64,000 bases of DNA from Deltaproteobacteria bacterium. GTDB taxonomy: Bacteria; Desulfobacterota; Dissulfuribacteria; Dissulfuribacterales; UBA3076. Position numbers and translations under genes: made by a program. A model generated the notes under the pieces. It was not told the DNA's origin. It ran no database searches and saw nothing but the letters and a program-made list of their open reading frames with translations. Positions within the stretch are counted from its first letter, which is position 1. Each line of letters begins with the position of its first letter. Where the stretch lies: the NCBI GenBank assembly GCA_018399745.1, contig JAGYNZ010000009.1:1-64000 (forward strand), given 5' to 3'. This document shows positions 35,138 to 45,353 of the stretch, in pieces.

Positions 35138-36402
35138 TGGGTTGCCAACGGAAAATCTCACGCCTTTTGATTATCTTTTTGATCGGATTATTCTGGTGGA
35201 TGTCTGAAAATATGCCTTCGATGGCCAGTGAATCAAGCCAGAACAGATCAGAGCAAAACGATATATCCCGCTGGATAGCTGAACTTGAATCCAGCCTTCC
35301 AAGCTCGGGAGATAATAAAAAATCGGATGAAACAGAAGATTTCACAGCATCAAAATCGGGCGAGATTTATGGTAATGATTCATCGGCAAAATTAATACGT
35401 GATGCAGCCAAAGACAAAATTAGCGTGGATCTCTTCAAGGTGGATCTCCACAATGTATTTCGCTTGCTAGGTCAGGTTAGTGGTAAAAATATCGTAGTAG
35501 ATGAGTCAGTAAGGGGTACTATTACGCTGGCCCTGGAAGATGTGCCTTGGACCTTTGTCCTTGATGTCATTAAGAATCTAAAGGGATTGGATAGCATAGA
35601 ACGTCATAATACCATTATGATTTACCCTATTGGCAAATCCCTTGAATGGGTTGGTGATAAAGGATCGGTCGCCTCCCTTGATGTTCAGATCGAGCCTCTT
35701 CTTATCGAAAAAGAACAGGAACTTATCATCGACAAAGATGGAATTCCCGTTGAAGGCAAGCAGCAAGGCGGTATCAAAGTTGAGCGCGTTATGGATATAC
35801 AGACTCCCATTGAAGACGTTGCCAAGGCACAGGAACTTATTGCCAAGGCTGCTAAGTTTGAAAAGCAGATGGCAATTGGCCCTGCATTAAAATTGTATGT
35901 AGAGGCATCAGATATTTGGCCGGAAAATGTATCGCTGTCTAAAAAAATATCGGCACTGGCCCTTGGTCCGGGGGGTCAAGAGCTGACTGCTTTTAATTTT
36001 GCCAGGAAAACGCTTCGCTTCGCGCCCAAAGACAGTGAAGCGACCACCTTTGCAGCAGTGGCCCTGGCCCGGATGGGGAAGAACGACGAGGCAAAAATTT
36101 ATTTTGAACGTGCACTGGATACCTCGCCTATACCTTCTTTGAACACACTATATAATTATGCGGTTTTCTGTGAAGCTGAAGGCGAGTATCGACAAGCGCT
36201 CCGGCTGTTAAACAACATCGAGGTCAATTATGAACTTTCCGCAGACGCAATGCTACTGCGGGCGAAAGTTTATGAGCATCTGGGTCAATTTGACCAGGCA
36301 ATAATTGAATACCGAGCAGTCTCGCAGGGAGGCAAGTCAATTCCCATGAAAACACAACTATATGCAACAGAACGAATGAAAACATTGATGACGGTTAAAT
36401 AG
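35137..36402 (+). CDS. Secretin-associated STN-domain and TPR protein
   Basis: 421 aa with a signal peptide (hydrophobic 10-25, cut near MAS-ES). Residues about 95-170 form a secretin/TonB short N-terminal domain (KISVDLFKVDLHNVFRLLGQVSGKNIVVD, TITLALEDVPWTFVLDVI), the domain that leads PilQ secretins. The secretin pore is absent; instead the rest is helical TPR repeats (about 225-410). It seems that the N-terminal module of PilQ and a TPR pilotin-like part make a separate protein, with the pore encoded next door. It is directly coupled to pilP. Confidence 0.82.
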   Translation: MGCQRKISRLLIIFLIGLFWWMSENMPSMASESSQNRSEQNDISRWIAELESSLPSSGDNKKSDETEDFTASKSGEIYGNDSSAKLIRDAAKDKISVDLFKVDLHNVFRLLGQVSGKNIVVDESVRGTITLALEDVPWTFVLDVIKNLKGLDSIERHNTIMIYPIGKSLEWVGDKGSVASLDVQIEPLLIEKEQELIIDKDGIPVEGKQQGGIKVERVMDIQTPIEDVAKAQELIAKAAKFEKQMAIGPALKLYVEASDIWPENVSLSKKISALALGPGGQELTAFNFARKTLRFAPKDSEATTFAAVALARMGKNDEAKIYFERALDTSPIPSLNTLYNYAVFCEAEGEYRQALRLLNNIEVNYELSADAMLLRAKVYEHLGQFDQAIIEYRAVSQGGKSIPMKTQLYATERMKTLMTVK

Positions 36403-36430
36403 TATACAAAAAAATGCCGTTCATACGCAA

Positions 36431-36545
36431 TTTTGAATTCCAATTTTTGAATTTTGGCAGTGAAACTTGAGACTAGGAATGAGAAACTGAAAAAACAAAC
36501 GATAAGATTTAATGCATTATCTGATTTCGAATTTCCAATTCCGAC
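36431..36545. repeat. AATT-rich short-period repeat in pil cluster
   Basis: Units such as CAATTTTGAATTCC, AATTTTTGAATTTTGG and GAATTTCCAATTCCG fill most of the 185-nt gap before the secretin gene. The form is like the tracts at 28861 and 1833. Confidence 0.5.
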
Positions 36546-36587
36546 AAACGAAATCAAATCGTTTTTAGCATTTATGGAGGAATAAAA

Positions 36588-38510
36588 ATGTGCTCCCATA
36601 TGAATAAATTAAACAACTTTTTATATCGGATTTGGCATGATATAAGGGGCACGCTTTTGTTATTCCTGTTAATTGCCATGACCGGGTGTGCGGCATCCAA
36701 TCAAAGCCTTTCAAATACTTCCCAGTCAACACCTCAGGTTGAGCAAGTAATAGAAAATGCAGACGTGGATTCACCGACTGAAGTTCAGGTTGAAAAATCG
36801 TCTGTTCATAATGATGCTCCACCTGCGTCACGCCCGTCCGTGAACTGGCAACCTTCGTTCACGGTTGAAGATATCGATGTTAAGAAAAGTACTTCAGGAC
36901 TTCCGGATCTAAAAGTTGGAGCGAGCATTTCATCTCGTGATAAAACGGTAAGCTTACGAGAGGCAATTAAGGCTTTGGCTCAACTCAAAGGCTTTACCGT
37001 TAGCTGGAATTCAGACGCGATACAGGACATCTTAATAGACGTTGATATTAAGCCTGACGACGATTTTTGGAAAGCATTAGAGAATATGTTGAGACAACTG
37101 GACTATTGGTATGAATTTAAGAATAATACCCTTATTATTGGCTATGGAAAAACAGTTAATTATATAATTGCCATGCCCAATGTGGCTAATGAATTTACTG
37201 CTTCTATCGGCGGCAATATGCTTGGTGGCTCTACGAGTGTTGATAACTTGGGTGAATTGAGCATGATGACAGTTAAATCGGGAACTGAAACCGATTGGGC
37301 AGAGGAAAAAACTACTCGCTATATTAACCGTTTTGACGTATGGAAGAGTATTCGACAGAATTTAGATGTCATACTAAGAATAAGTGAAGGATATAGCTCG
37401 AAAACTGACGCAAAAGGTCAAGCAGAGGCCGATATGGCGGGCACTGGCCAGTCAAGGGGGGGAGGTTCGACCGGGGCTGGCGGTATAGTATCGGGAACCG
37501 GTACGAGTTCTAAGGGCGAATCATATGAGGGAAGCTATGAAGCAGAAAGCAGGGCCGCTGTGGAAGCTTCTCGTAGCCAACTAAAATCTGCCACATGGCG
37601 CAGATCTGGAGATGGAGAATATACTGTTGATGAATCTCTGGGGATTATAACTGTAACAACGACCGAAACATTACATAAATCTGTTAAAAAATATATAGAT
37701 ACATTAAAAAAGTGGTTATTCTGTCAGGTATCTATAAAGGCCCACATATTGGAGGTAGAACTCTCAGAAGAATCTGCGAAGGGAATCGATTGGTCTAAGG
37801 TCTTGAAGGCCGCTGAAAGAGGCAGTTCTTTAATCAGCGGCGAGGTTGAATATGGTGATCAAGGTAACGTGTACGAAGTAAACTACACGGATTTGGGCAC
37901 TACCACCCGCGAAGGCCTGCGCCTGCTGGGGAAGGTCAGTCTTGCTCCTACAGATTTCAAATTATTTGTAAATGCCATGGAAGAACAGGGTAATGTACAT
38001 ACCGTATCAGAACCACGCCTGAATCTGCTCAATGGGTCTCCTGGTGTTCTGACCGTTGGTGAATCTGTTCGCTACATCAGTAAGATAACAGCCATGAGAA
38101 GCGGCGAAAGCGGAGAGGTAGATTATAGTGTAGATACTGATGACATCCTGTCAGGATTGGCATTTTTTGTTTTATGCAATGTGCTTGAGGAAGATGAAGT
38201 GGTTTTATATTTGACTCCTGTAACTTCCCAACTCCAAAGGCCGATTGAATACAAGACGTTTGGTGATGCAAATTTAGAAGTCGGACTACCTATAGTAAAA
38301 CTCCGTCAGATGTCAACCATGGCAAAGGTCCGGGATGGTGACTTGCTGATTCTCGGCGGATTGATTGATCAAATCAGCGATAGTGACAGTTCGGAAATAC
38401 CAGTACTTGGGAAAATCCCGTTTATTAAATGGGCCTTTAGAAATGAGCTCAAAACAAAACTGAGACGAGAATTGGTAATAATCCTTCAACCTCATATACT
38501 TCCTATGTAA
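36588..38510 (+). CDS. Outer-membrane secretin lipoprotein (PilQ/MshL-like)
   Basis: 640 aa. An N-terminal lipobox (LLIAMTGC, Cys near residue 34) implies lipidation. N-terminal STN-like and N1 domains (about 105-260) precede a Gly/Ser-rich insertion (about 285-325) and the secretin core: VEVELSEESAKGIDWSKV-type N3, then VSEPRLNLLNGSPGVLTVGE, GLAFFVLCNVLEEDEVVLYLTPV and the C-terminal signature LILGGLIDQISDSDSSEIPVLGKIPFIKWAFR. This resembles the MshL subgroup more than classic PilQ. GGAGG precedes the ATG by about 7 nt. A terminator follows. Confidence 0.92.
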   Translation: MCSHMNKLNNFLYRIWHDIRGTLLLFLLIAMTGCAASNQSLSNTSQSTPQVEQVIENADVDSPTEVQVEKSSVHNDAPPASRPSVNWQPSFTVEDIDVKKSTSGLPDLKVGASISSRDKTVSLREAIKALAQLKGFTVSWNSDAIQDILIDVDIKPDDDFWKALENMLRQLDYWYEFKNNTLIIGYGKTVNYIIAMPNVANEFTASIGGNMLGGSTSVDNLGELSMMTVKSGTETDWAEEKTTRYINRFDVWKSIRQNLDVILRISEGYSSKTDAKGQAEADMAGTGQSRGGGSTGAGGIVSGTGTSSKGESYEGSYEAESRAAVEASRSQLKSATWRRSGDGEYTVDESLGIITVTTTETLHKSVKKYIDTLKKWLFCQVSIKAHILEVELSEESAKGIDWSKVLKAAERGSSLISGEVEYGDQGNVYEVNYTDLGTTTREGLRLLGKVSLAPTDFKLFVNAMEEQGNVHTVSEPRLNLLNGSPGVLTVGESVRYISKITAMRSGESGEVDYSVDTDDILSGLAFFVLCNVLEEDEVVLYLTPVTSQLQRPIEYKTFGDANLEVGLPIVKLRQMSTMAKVRDGDLLILGGLIDQISDSDSSEIPVLGKIPFIKWAFRNELKTKLRRELVIILQPHILPM

Positions 38511-38587
38511 ATTTGTTACAGATTACCCTATAAATGACGATCATTCTGTGACCAAGGGTGCGCTATTTCGCCCCATTAATCCCATTC

Positions 38588-38611
38588 AGGCCCTTTCACA
38601 GGGCCTTTTTT
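38588..38611 (+). terminator. Rho-independent terminator after pil cluster
   Basis: Stem AGGCCCT/AGGGCCT with loop TTCAC (38588-38606), followed by a run of T. It lies about 78 nt after the secretin stop codon. Confidence 0.85.
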
Positions 38612-38924
38612 GTTAATTGCTTAACAGCCTTAACTCATTGACAATATATAGATAAAATGGTTTAGTTTAATTGGTATATTGTAAAAATGTGATATGAAAT
38701 TTAGGGTTTTGGTTCAGGGGCAAACTCGGAGTTAGTTCTTTTTAGTATAAATAAGTAGCTCCCCGATTACTTCAATATATTTCCATAAACCTTAAGAGGC
38801 ATTTTATCTTAAACTACTTTCACCAGCGGATCACTTCTGCTATCTCGGAAGGGATCAACAACAAAATCAAATGACTGAAACGTATGGCCTATGGTTACAA
38901 AGATGTTTCGCACTTCTTATTAAG

Positions 38925-38945
38925 AATTCACCAACACTGTGAATT
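38925..38945. promoter_or_regulatory. Inverted repeat upstream of nikR
   Basis: Perfect AATTCAC-N7-GTGAATT, 55 nt before the nikR start, followed by a second small dyad (AGCCT-T-AGGCT). It may be an autoregulatory operator, but it does not match the classic GTATGA-N16-TCATAC NikR box. Confidence 0.35.
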
Positions 38946-39000
38946 GCTTAGCCTTAGGCTTTCAACTTAAAAACAAAAGAACCGATATTTTAGAAATGGC

Positions 39001-39441
39001 ATGGAAACAGAAGAAGAGAAGTCAATAGCAAGATTCGGAGTCTCTATCCCTTATGATCTGATTCGTACATTTGATAAATACATCAGAGAACGGGCATACA
39101 ACAACAGGTCAGAGGCCATTCGTGATTTGATAAGGGAAAAATTAATAGAGAGGGAGTGGGGAAAAGAGCTTAAGGGACAGAAGGTGGTAGGCGTTATCAC
39201 TTATGTATATGACCACCACAAGAGGAAATTGGTAAATTCAATTATTGATATTCAACATAATTTTCCAGAACATGTTATAGTGTCGCAGCATATTCACCTG
39301 GATCATTGCATTTGCCTAGAGGTAGTTGTTGTCCGAGGTGGACCTGTTACAGTGCGTAATCTCACCTATAAGTTGAAAGCCCTTAAGGGTGTGAAACATT
39401 GCCAGCTTACCATGACCACAACAGGGACTAGCCTGAGCTAA
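39001..39441 (+). CDS. nikR: Nickel-responsive regulator NikR
   Basis: Ribbon-helix-helix repressor with an ACT-like nickel domain, 146 aa. The DNA-binding part is RFGVSIPYDLIRTFD...NNRSEAIRDLIRE (residues about 11-48). The nickel ligands are visible as H-x-H (QHIHLDH, near 97-99) and C (CICLEVVVVRG near 105), with an upstream His (near 86-88). No nickel transporter or hydrogenase gene is adjacent. It precedes gyrA by 57 nt, but a functional link is doubtful. Confidence 0.93.
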   Translation: METEEEKSIARFGVSIPYDLIRTFDKYIRERAYNNRSEAIRDLIREKLIEREWGKELKGQKVVGVITYVYDHHKRKLVNSIIDIQHNFPEHVIVSQHIHLDHCICLEVVVVRGGPVTVRNLTYKLKALKGVKHCQLTMTTTGTSLS

Positions 39442-39497
39442 TCATCATATCGGCCTTTCCTTAACAATGAAACCTTACAAGTCAGGAGTCTGCTAAA

Positions 39498-41954
39498 ATG
39501 CAGGAACAGATAGAATTATTTTCTGGAACCACCAAGTCGTGTGGCATTGCCGAAGAGCTAAAAAAGTCCTATCTCGATTATGCTATGAGCGTGATAATCG
39601 GAAGGGCCTTGCCCGACGTCCGAGATGGACTCAAGCCGGTGCACAGACGCATACTCTATGCCATGCAGAATCTGAAAAACGACTATAATAAACCCTATAA
39701 AAAATCAGCACGTATAGTAGGCGATGTCATAGGTAAATATCATCCCCATGGAGACTCGGCAGTTTACGATACCATAGTAAGAATGGCCCAGAATTTTTCC
39801 ATGGGCTATCCCCTCGTCGACGGTCAAGGAAACTTTGGATCGATCGACGGAGATGCCCCAGCGGCAATGCGTTACACCGAAATCCGTCAAACCAAACTGG
39901 CCCACGAACTCATGGCGGATATCGATAAGGAAACTGTGGACTTTGCCGCTAATTATGACAACTCTCTTGAAGAACCCTTGGTGCTTCCTTCCAAGGTGCC
40001 GAATTTATTAATCAATGGTTCATCCGGTATAGCCGTGGGAATGGCTACTAGTATTCCTCCTCACAATCTCGGTGAGGTAGTGGATGCACTGATCGCCCTT
40101 GTACGCAATCCAAACATGACCGTAGCCGATATTATGGAATATATCCCCGGTCCTGACTTTCCAACTGCAGGCTTTATATGCGGAAAGAGTGGTATCAAGT
40201 CGGCATATGAGACAGGACGTGGAATCATTAAAATGCGGGCTAGGGCTTTAGTGGAGCAGCAAGCCAAGGGCAAGCGGGAACAAATAGTTATTAACCAGAT
40301 CCCATACCAAGTTAACAAAGCAAAGCTGGTGGAAAAAATCGCCCAATTAGCCCGTGATAAAAAGATTGAAGGGATCCATGCTGTAAGGGACGAATCCGAT
40401 CGGGATGGAATGAGGATCGTAGTAGAGCTAAAGAAAGAGGGGATAGCTCAGGTTATCCTAAACCATCTCTATAAACATACTTCCATGGGAAGCTCTTTCG
40501 GGACAATTCTTCTCGCCATAGTCAATGGCAAGCCGGAACTCCTCAACCTCAAAGAGGTCTTGGCGCACTTTCTACAACACAGAAAAACCGTCATCATAAG
40601 GCGTACCACATATGATCTAAAAAAGGCCGAAGAACGCGCTCATATACTCAAGGGTCTTAAGATAGCACTTGACAATTTGGACGCAGTAGTGGCCCTGATT
40701 CGTGAATCTGGCAACCCTGCAGAGGCCAGATTAGGCCTTGTTGAGCACTTTGGGCTCACAACTATTCAGGCCCAGGCAATTCTCGATATGAAGCTTCAGC
40801 GCCTGACCGGCCTTGAGCGAAAAAAGATATTGGAAGATTATCAGCAACTACTGAATAATATCAAGACCTATAAAAAGATCCTGGCAAGTGATGCCTTGGT
40901 ACTTGAAATTATTGAAAAAGAACTCAGACTCCTTAGAGACGAATATGCTATTACCAGGCGCACTGAGTTAATTGGGGACCCTGAAGAGATTAGTATCGAA
41001 GATCTAATAGTTGAAGAGGACATGGTGGTAACACTATCACACAGTGGCTATATTAAGCGTAATCCTCTGAGCTTATATCATAGCCAAAAACGCGGCGGGA
41101 AAGGTATCACTGGCCTATCTAAAAAACAGGAAGATTTCGTTGAGGATCTATTTGTGGCCTCCACTCATGATTATTTCCTCTGCTTCAGCAATCTGGGAAG
41201 GCTTTACTGGCTTAAGGTCCATGAAATTCCACAATCATCCAAAACGAGTCGCGGCAAAGCCCTCATAAATCTTTTACCGATTGACAGGGAGGCTAATGAG
41301 CATATTGCCGCTGTAGTGCCGGTACGTAACTTTGAACCAGATCGTTTTGTGGTTATGGCAACCAAGAACGGAGTAGTCAAAAAAACCTCTCTTGATGCCT
41401 TTTCAAGGCCGAGACCAGCAGGGATTATTGCAGCCACAGTGCGCGAAAACGACGAAATCATAGCAGCCGCTATTACCGATGGCGAGGCCGATATATTTCT
41501 TGGAACCAGAAACGGACACAGCATTCGGTTCCCTGAAAGCAACGTAAGAACCATGGGGCGGACTGCGGCAGGTGTGCGAGGCATAAAGCTCTCAAAAGGA
41601 GATCGCGTAGTCGCAATGGTGGTAATCTCAGAATCCCGGAATACACTGTTTACGGTCACTGAAAACGGCTACGGAAAGAGAACTTGGGTAAATGAATACC
41701 GTGTGCAATCAAGAGGTGGAAGGGGCGTAATCAATATCAAGACCACAGAAAAAGTGGGCCATGTAGTAGGTGTAATCCTTGTTAACGACCATGACGAGGT
41801 CATGCTGATCGGCGCTGCTGGGAATATTATTCGAATAGGCGTTCAGGACGTACGCATAATAGGTCGATCTACCCAAGGCGTACGCCTGATACGTATACAG
41901 AAAGGAGATCACCTGGCAGCGTTGGCAAAGTTGGCGGAACAGGACGAAAAATGA
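39498..41954 (+). CDS. gyrA: DNA gyrase subunit A
   Basis: 818 aa. Breakage-reunion domain with the catalytic tyrosine in AAMRYTEIR (near residue 125), quinolone-region sequence [17 protein letters not shown], and a C-terminal beta-pinwheel with the GyrA box QKRGGKG near residue 535, which distinguishes it from ParC. It carries a clear AGGAG ribosome site. It overlaps gpsA by 4 nt (ATGA), an uncommon pairing that suggests co-transcription with central metabolism genes. Confidence 0.97.
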   Translation: MQEQIELFSGTTKSCGIAEELKKSYLDYAMSVIIGRALPDVRDGLKPVHRRILYAMQNLKNDYNKPYKKSARIVGDVIGKYHPHGDSAVYDTIVRMAQNFSMGYPLVDGQGNFGSIDGDAPAAMRYTEIRQTKLAHELMADIDKETVDFAANYDNSLEEPLVLPSKVPNLLINGSSGIAVGMATSIPPHNLGEVVDALIALVRNPNMTVADIMEYIPGPDFPTAGFICGKSGIKSAYETGRGIIKMRARALVEQQAKGKREQIVINQIPYQVNKAKLVEKIAQLARDKKIEGIHAVRDESDRDGMRIVVELKKEGIAQVILNHLYKHTSMGSSFGTILLAIVNGKPELLNLKEVLAHFLQHRKTVIIRRTTYDLKKAEERAHILKGLKIALDNLDAVVALIRESGNPAEARLGLVEHFGLTTIQAQAILDMKLQRLTGLERKKILEDYQQLLNNIKTYKKILASDALVLEIIEKELRLLRDEYAITRRTELIGDPEEISIEDLIVEEDMVVTLSHSGYIKRNPLSLYHSQKRGGKGITGLSKKQEDFVEDLFVASTHDYFLCFSNLGRLYWLKVHEIPQSSKTSRGKALINLLPIDREANEHIAAVVPVRNFEPDRFVVMATKNGVVKKTSLDAFSRPRPAGIIAATVRENDEIIAAAITDGEADIFLGTRNGHSIRFPESNVRTMGRTAAGVRGIKLSKGDRVVAMVVISESRNTLFTVTENGYGKRTWVNEYRVQSRGGRGVINIKTTEKVGHVVGVILVNDHDEVMLIGAAGNIIRIGVQDVRIIGRSTQGVRLIRIQKGDHLAALAKLAEQDEK

Positions 41955-42988
41955 AACGCGTAGGTGTATTGGGTGCCGGAAGCTGGGGAACTACTCTTGC
42001 CATACTTCTGACTAAAAAAGGAATCAAAACAGTACTTTGGGCCAGAAACCATAAGTTCGCGAAACAAATCCGCGAAAACCGGCAAAACACTTTATACCTT
42101 CCCGGGTTTGAATTGCCCGCAGCACTGGAAATCACCTCAGATATTTCAAAAGCTGTCACGGATAAAGAGGTTATTCTCTTTGTGGTCCCCTCACATGGTC
42201 TCAGAGAAGTGGCAAAACAGGTCTCGGTTGCCCTTAACGATCTTTCAAAATCACCAAATCTTCCTTATGCCTTGGTCTCTGCCAGCAAGGGAATAGAAAA
42301 CAGGACACTGCTGACCATGACGGAGATCATGGAGGAAGTACTCCCCTCAAGGCTGTCCGGCAGAGTGGCCGCCCTTTCCGGTCCAAGCTTTGCTAAAGAA
42401 GTGGCAGCTTCCATCCCAACCGCTATTACTGTAGCAGCCTCAGAACATAAACTGCGCAAGGGTCTCCAGGACCTTTTTACTACCGAGACCTTAAGGATTT
42501 ATACCAGCTTTGACCTTGTAGGTGTTCAACTGGGCGGGGCTTTGAAAAACGTTATGGCTATCGCCTCCGGCATATCAGACGGAATGGGATTTGGGACCAA
42601 TACAAGAGCAGCCCTGATTACCAGAGGACTCGCAGAGATGTCACGTTTAGGAATGAGATTGGGAGCCAATCCTATGACTTTCGCAGGACTTGCCGGTCTT
42701 GGAGATCTTGTACTTACCTGTACTGGAGACCTGAGCCGGAATCGCCAAGTTGGCCTAAAGCTCGGTGAAGGCAAGTGCATTGACAACATACTGAGGAAAA
42801 TGAGCATGGTAGCGGAAGGTGTTAAGACCACGAACTCGGTCTATGCCATGGCCGACAAATACAGCGTCGAGATGCCCATTATAAATCAGGTTTACAGGGT
42901 GCTGTATCAAGGCATCAACCCTAAAGACGCGGTTAACGAGCTGCTCACGCGTCCCCCACGTCGGGAACTTGGGGACATTCTGGCCTGA
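41951..42988 (+). CDS. gpsA: Glycerol-3-phosphate dehydrogenase [NAD(P)+]
   Basis: Makes sn-glycerol 3-phosphate for phospholipid synthesis. 345 aa. The nucleotide-binding start [21 protein letters not shown], the [11 protein letters not shown] motif, the catalytic Lys region [36 protein letters not shown] and the [22 protein letters not shown] segment are all complete. It overlaps the gyrA stop by 4 nt and is followed 5 nt later by the UPF0280 gene. Confidence 0.97.
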   Translation: MKRVGVLGAGSWGTTLAILLTKKGIKTVLWARNHKFAKQIRENRQNTLYLPGFELPAALEITSDISKAVTDKEVILFVVPSHGLREVAKQVSVALNDLSKSPNLPYALVSASKGIENRTLLTMTEIMEEVLPSRLSGRVAALSGPSFAKEVAASIPTAITVAASEHKLRKGLQDLFTTETLRIYTSFDLVGVQLGGALKNVMAIASGISDGMGFGTNTRAALITRGLAEMSRLGMRLGANPMTFAGLAGLGDLVLTCTGDLSRNRQVGLKLGEGKCIDNILRKMSMVAEGVKTTNSVYAMADKYSVEMPIINQVYRVLYQGINPKDAVNELLTRPPRRELGDILA

Positions 42989-42993
42989 AGCCG

Positions 42994-43725
42994 GTGGGCG
43001 AAAAGCGCACATATCGCTCCCTTATAGCCAGAAATGGCCTGACTAGCTTTCAAGTCCGCCACAAGGAAACCGATCTTCATATACAATCCGAGCGGAATCT
43101 TGAAAATGAAGTCTCGGCATTGGTCATAGAGGTCCGGCTCTCTATTGAGGATTATGCCCGCAGTCACCCGGGTTTTCTCGAAAGCTATACCCCCTTACCT
43201 TATAACCCTTTTGCCCCTGCCGTAGTAAGGGACATGCTAGAAAGTTCTGCAGCTGCTGGTGTCGGTCCAATGGCCGCAGTGGCCGGAGCTATTGCCCAAC
43301 ATATTGGAAAAAGATGTGTGGAGCTTACTTCAGGCGAAGTCATAGTGGAAAATGGTGGAGACATATTTCTCCGGGTCTTTGAGCCAATTACTTCGGTCAT
43401 TTTAGCAGGCACATCGCCACTTAGCAGACGGGTCGGCATTGTAGTTGCACCAGGCCGGCTGGCATTAGGAATATGTACCTCATCAGGCACAGTGGGTCAC
43501 TCAAGGAGTTTCGGAAAGGCAGATGCAGTGACTATAGTCTCTCAATCCGTATCTTTGGCAGATGCAGCTGCAACATCTATAGGGAATATGGTAATAACAG
43601 AGAGGGATATAAACCATGGTCTAAATGCCTTAAAAAAAATCTCGGGGGTTCTAGGGGGAGTGATTATCAAGGGGACAAAACTCGGGATTTGGGGAGAGAT
43701 ACAGCTGGTCCCATTAAATCTGTAG
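42994..43725 (+). CDS. UPF0280 family protein
   Basis: 243 aa, GTG start. It belongs to the uncharacterised UPF0280 family, structurally related to ApbE-like FAD/thiamine proteins. Conserved segments are SFQVRHKETDLHIQSE, MAAVAGAIAQHIG, VIVENGGDIFL, ALGICTSSGTVGHSRSFGKADAVTIVS and DAAATSIGNMV. The family occurs in methanogens and anaerobes; its job is not known. It is coupled to gpsA (5 nt). Confidence 0.88.
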   Translation: MGEKRTYRSLIARNGLTSFQVRHKETDLHIQSERNLENEVSALVIEVRLSIEDYARSHPGFLESYTPLPYNPFAPAVVRDMLESSAAAGVGPMAAVAGAIAQHIGKRCVELTSGEVIVENGGDIFLRVFEPITSVILAGTSPLSRRVGIVVAPGRLALGICTSSGTVGHSRSFGKADAVTIVSQSVSLADAAATSIGNMVITERDINHGLNALKKISGVLGGVIIKGTKLGIWGEIQLVPLNL

Positions 43726-43862
43726 GTAATCGTTTGGAGAGTTCATGCCTGACAGTTCAGGGCTATTTTCCCTTTATCAACCTTTTAACTCTTGAGCCCG
43801 AAATCGTGAACTTTATCCAAATGTCTGAGACTCATCCAAGTAATTAGGAAAAGGGGTAAAAA

Positions 43863-44630
43863 ATGATAGAAATAATTGTGCTTGGCTCTGGAACCGGTGT
43901 CCCTTCCATAAGGCGGGCTGGTCCTGCTACCTGCCTGAAAGCGGAGGGTCAAACCTTGCTCATAGACAGTGCAGCGGGGACCTTAAGACAACTTGCTAAG
44001 GCCGGCATATTTTATGATGCGCTCGACATAGTGCTCTATACACACTTTCACCCTGACCACATAGGAGAACTGGCACCCTTTATTTTTGCCACAAGGTATA
44101 CGCCCGGATACCGGAGGAATTCTCCTGTGATGGTCATAGCTGCCGAAGGTCTCAAACGATTTTACCAATCTTTAATACAGGCATTCGGTCATTGGGTGGA
44201 GCCTGAGCATGGTAAAGTCATATTTGAAGAAATACCAAGTGAGATGAAGGCGGCAATGCAGGTCTTTCCTCTTACAATACGAAGTACGCCAACCAATCAC
44301 ACACCTCAGAGCCTGGCCTATCGAATCGAGACATCGGCTGGCAAATCAGTGGTATTTTCAGGAGATACTGATTTCTGTGATGGACTGATAGAGTTAGCTC
44401 GGGACACCGACCTTCTGGTTTTGGAATGCGCGGCTCCTGAAGGCCACAAGATCCCAGGGCACCTGACTCCCTCTGAAGCGGGGAAAATTGCCCGAGATGC
44501 CGGAGTTAAGAGATTGCTGCTTAATCATTTTTATCCTAATTGCGATGAGCATGATCTGATGACACCTTGCAGCAGAATCTACAATGGTCCCATAATATTG
44601 GCAGAAGATTTTATGCGCTTGGTTTTTTGA
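43863..44630 (+). CDS. MBL-fold metal-dependent hydrolase (RNase Z-like)
   Basis: 255 aa metallo-beta-lactamase fold. The zinc motif THFHPDHIGEL is near residue 59, NHTPQSLAYRIE at about 140, SGDTDFCDGL at about 162 and the final HFYP near 221. The N-terminal VLGSGTGVPSIRRAGPATCL resembles RNase Z and arylsulfatase-like members. The exosite that would mark a tRNA 3' processing enzyme is not evident. AAAAGGGG precedes the ATG. It lies alone after a 137-nt gap. Confidence 0.87.
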   Translation: MIEIIVLGSGTGVPSIRRAGPATCLKAEGQTLLIDSAAGTLRQLAKAGIFYDALDIVLYTHFHPDHIGELAPFIFATRYTPGYRRNSPVMVIAAEGLKRFYQSLIQAFGHWVEPEHGKVIFEEIPSEMKAAMQVFPLTIRSTPTNHTPQSLAYRIETSAGKSVVFSGDTDFCDGLIELARDTDLLVLECAAPEGHKIPGHLTPSEAGKIARDAGVKRLLLNHFYPNCDEHDLMTPCSRIYNGPIILAEDFMRLVF

Positions 44631-44701
44631 AATCATTTATTTGCAACCACTCTCATATAAAAAATAAGTTGAATTAAGATATTAAGGGGCCGTTAGAGAC
44701 A

Positions 44702-45217
44702 ATGCCGGGTTTTACTTTATACTCAAACGAAATATTTATTGAAGAAAAAATTGACCTAGCCAAATATCTATGGAAAAAATATGGAAAAGATCTAGCAGCA
44801 GACAGGGAAATTGGCCGGCTCCTCGGACTTTACAGAAATGAGATTTTAGAAAGCTACAAGCTGATGGAGATGTTTGGTGTAGTGAATGAATGTGCCATAT
44901 GCGCGACCGAGGTCCCCGGCGGCGGTTGCTGCGGAGCTGGTATTGAGGACTGGTATGACGAATTTATGTTGCTGCTCAATTTGCTTTTAAAAACAAAAAT
45001 ACCCACTGAACGCCTTGGGAGAAAAGACTGTCTGTTTCTAGGTCCTCAGGGCTGTCAGCTCTTTGCAAGACACCACTTTTGTGTCAATTATCTTTGCTCA
45101 CAAATTACCGATGTGCTGAGCCCGGTCCAACTTTCAGATCTGAGGGCGCAGTCAGGCAAAGAACTCTTTCTGTGTTGGAAACTGGAACTGATTTTGAGGA
45201 ACAGGCTTAATAATTAG
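44702..45217 (+). CDS. Eight-cysteine protein of unknown function (paralogue B)
   Basis: 171 aa, uncharacterised. C64, C67, C76, C77, C110, C118, C127 and C132 lie in the segments ECAIC, GCCGAGIED, CLFLGPQGC and ARHHFCVNYLC. These match paralogue A (20452) in order and spacing, and both end in a helical, variable tail. It is not beside a deaminase, unlike paralogue A, so the shared function is unlikely to depend on that enzyme. A perfect-palindrome terminator follows. Confidence 0.8.
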   Translation: MPGFTLYSNEIFIEEKIDLAKYLWKKYGKDLAADREIGRLLGLYRNEILESYKLMEMFGVVNECAICATEVPGGGCCGAGIEDWYDEFMLLLNLLLKTKIPTERLGRKDCLFLGPQGCQLFARHHFCVNYLCSQITDVLSPVQLSDLRAQSGKELFLCWKLELILRNRLNN

Positions 45218-45328
45218 GGATTGAGTATTTCCCCAAAATACAGGGTATCCCTTCATATGCCCCAGCAGTAATGAAGTTAATAAGTGCTGTAAAGGATTAT
45301 TGTTAAAATTTTGGCTCTCTCTTTTAGT

Positions 45329-45353
45329 AAACCAGAAATATTTCTGGTTTTTT
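45329..45353. terminator. Bidirectional terminator between convergent genes
   Basis: 22-nt palindrome with no loop base between arms (AAACCAGAAAT/ATTTCTGGTTT), followed by T on the plus strand, so it can end paralogue B. It also sits at the very end of the converging histidine kinase gene. Confidence 0.7.

Larger units (their letters stand above)
38511..39000. other. Intergenic region secretin / nikR
   Basis: 490 nt. It holds the terminator at 38588-38611 and the inverted repeat at 38925-38945. Between them there is no open frame or RNA gene that I can support. Confidence 0.6.

Noticed and set aside
43473..43847. Open frame of 124 codons, plus strand
   Set aside because: Mostly overlaps the UPF0280 gene in another frame, with no family features.
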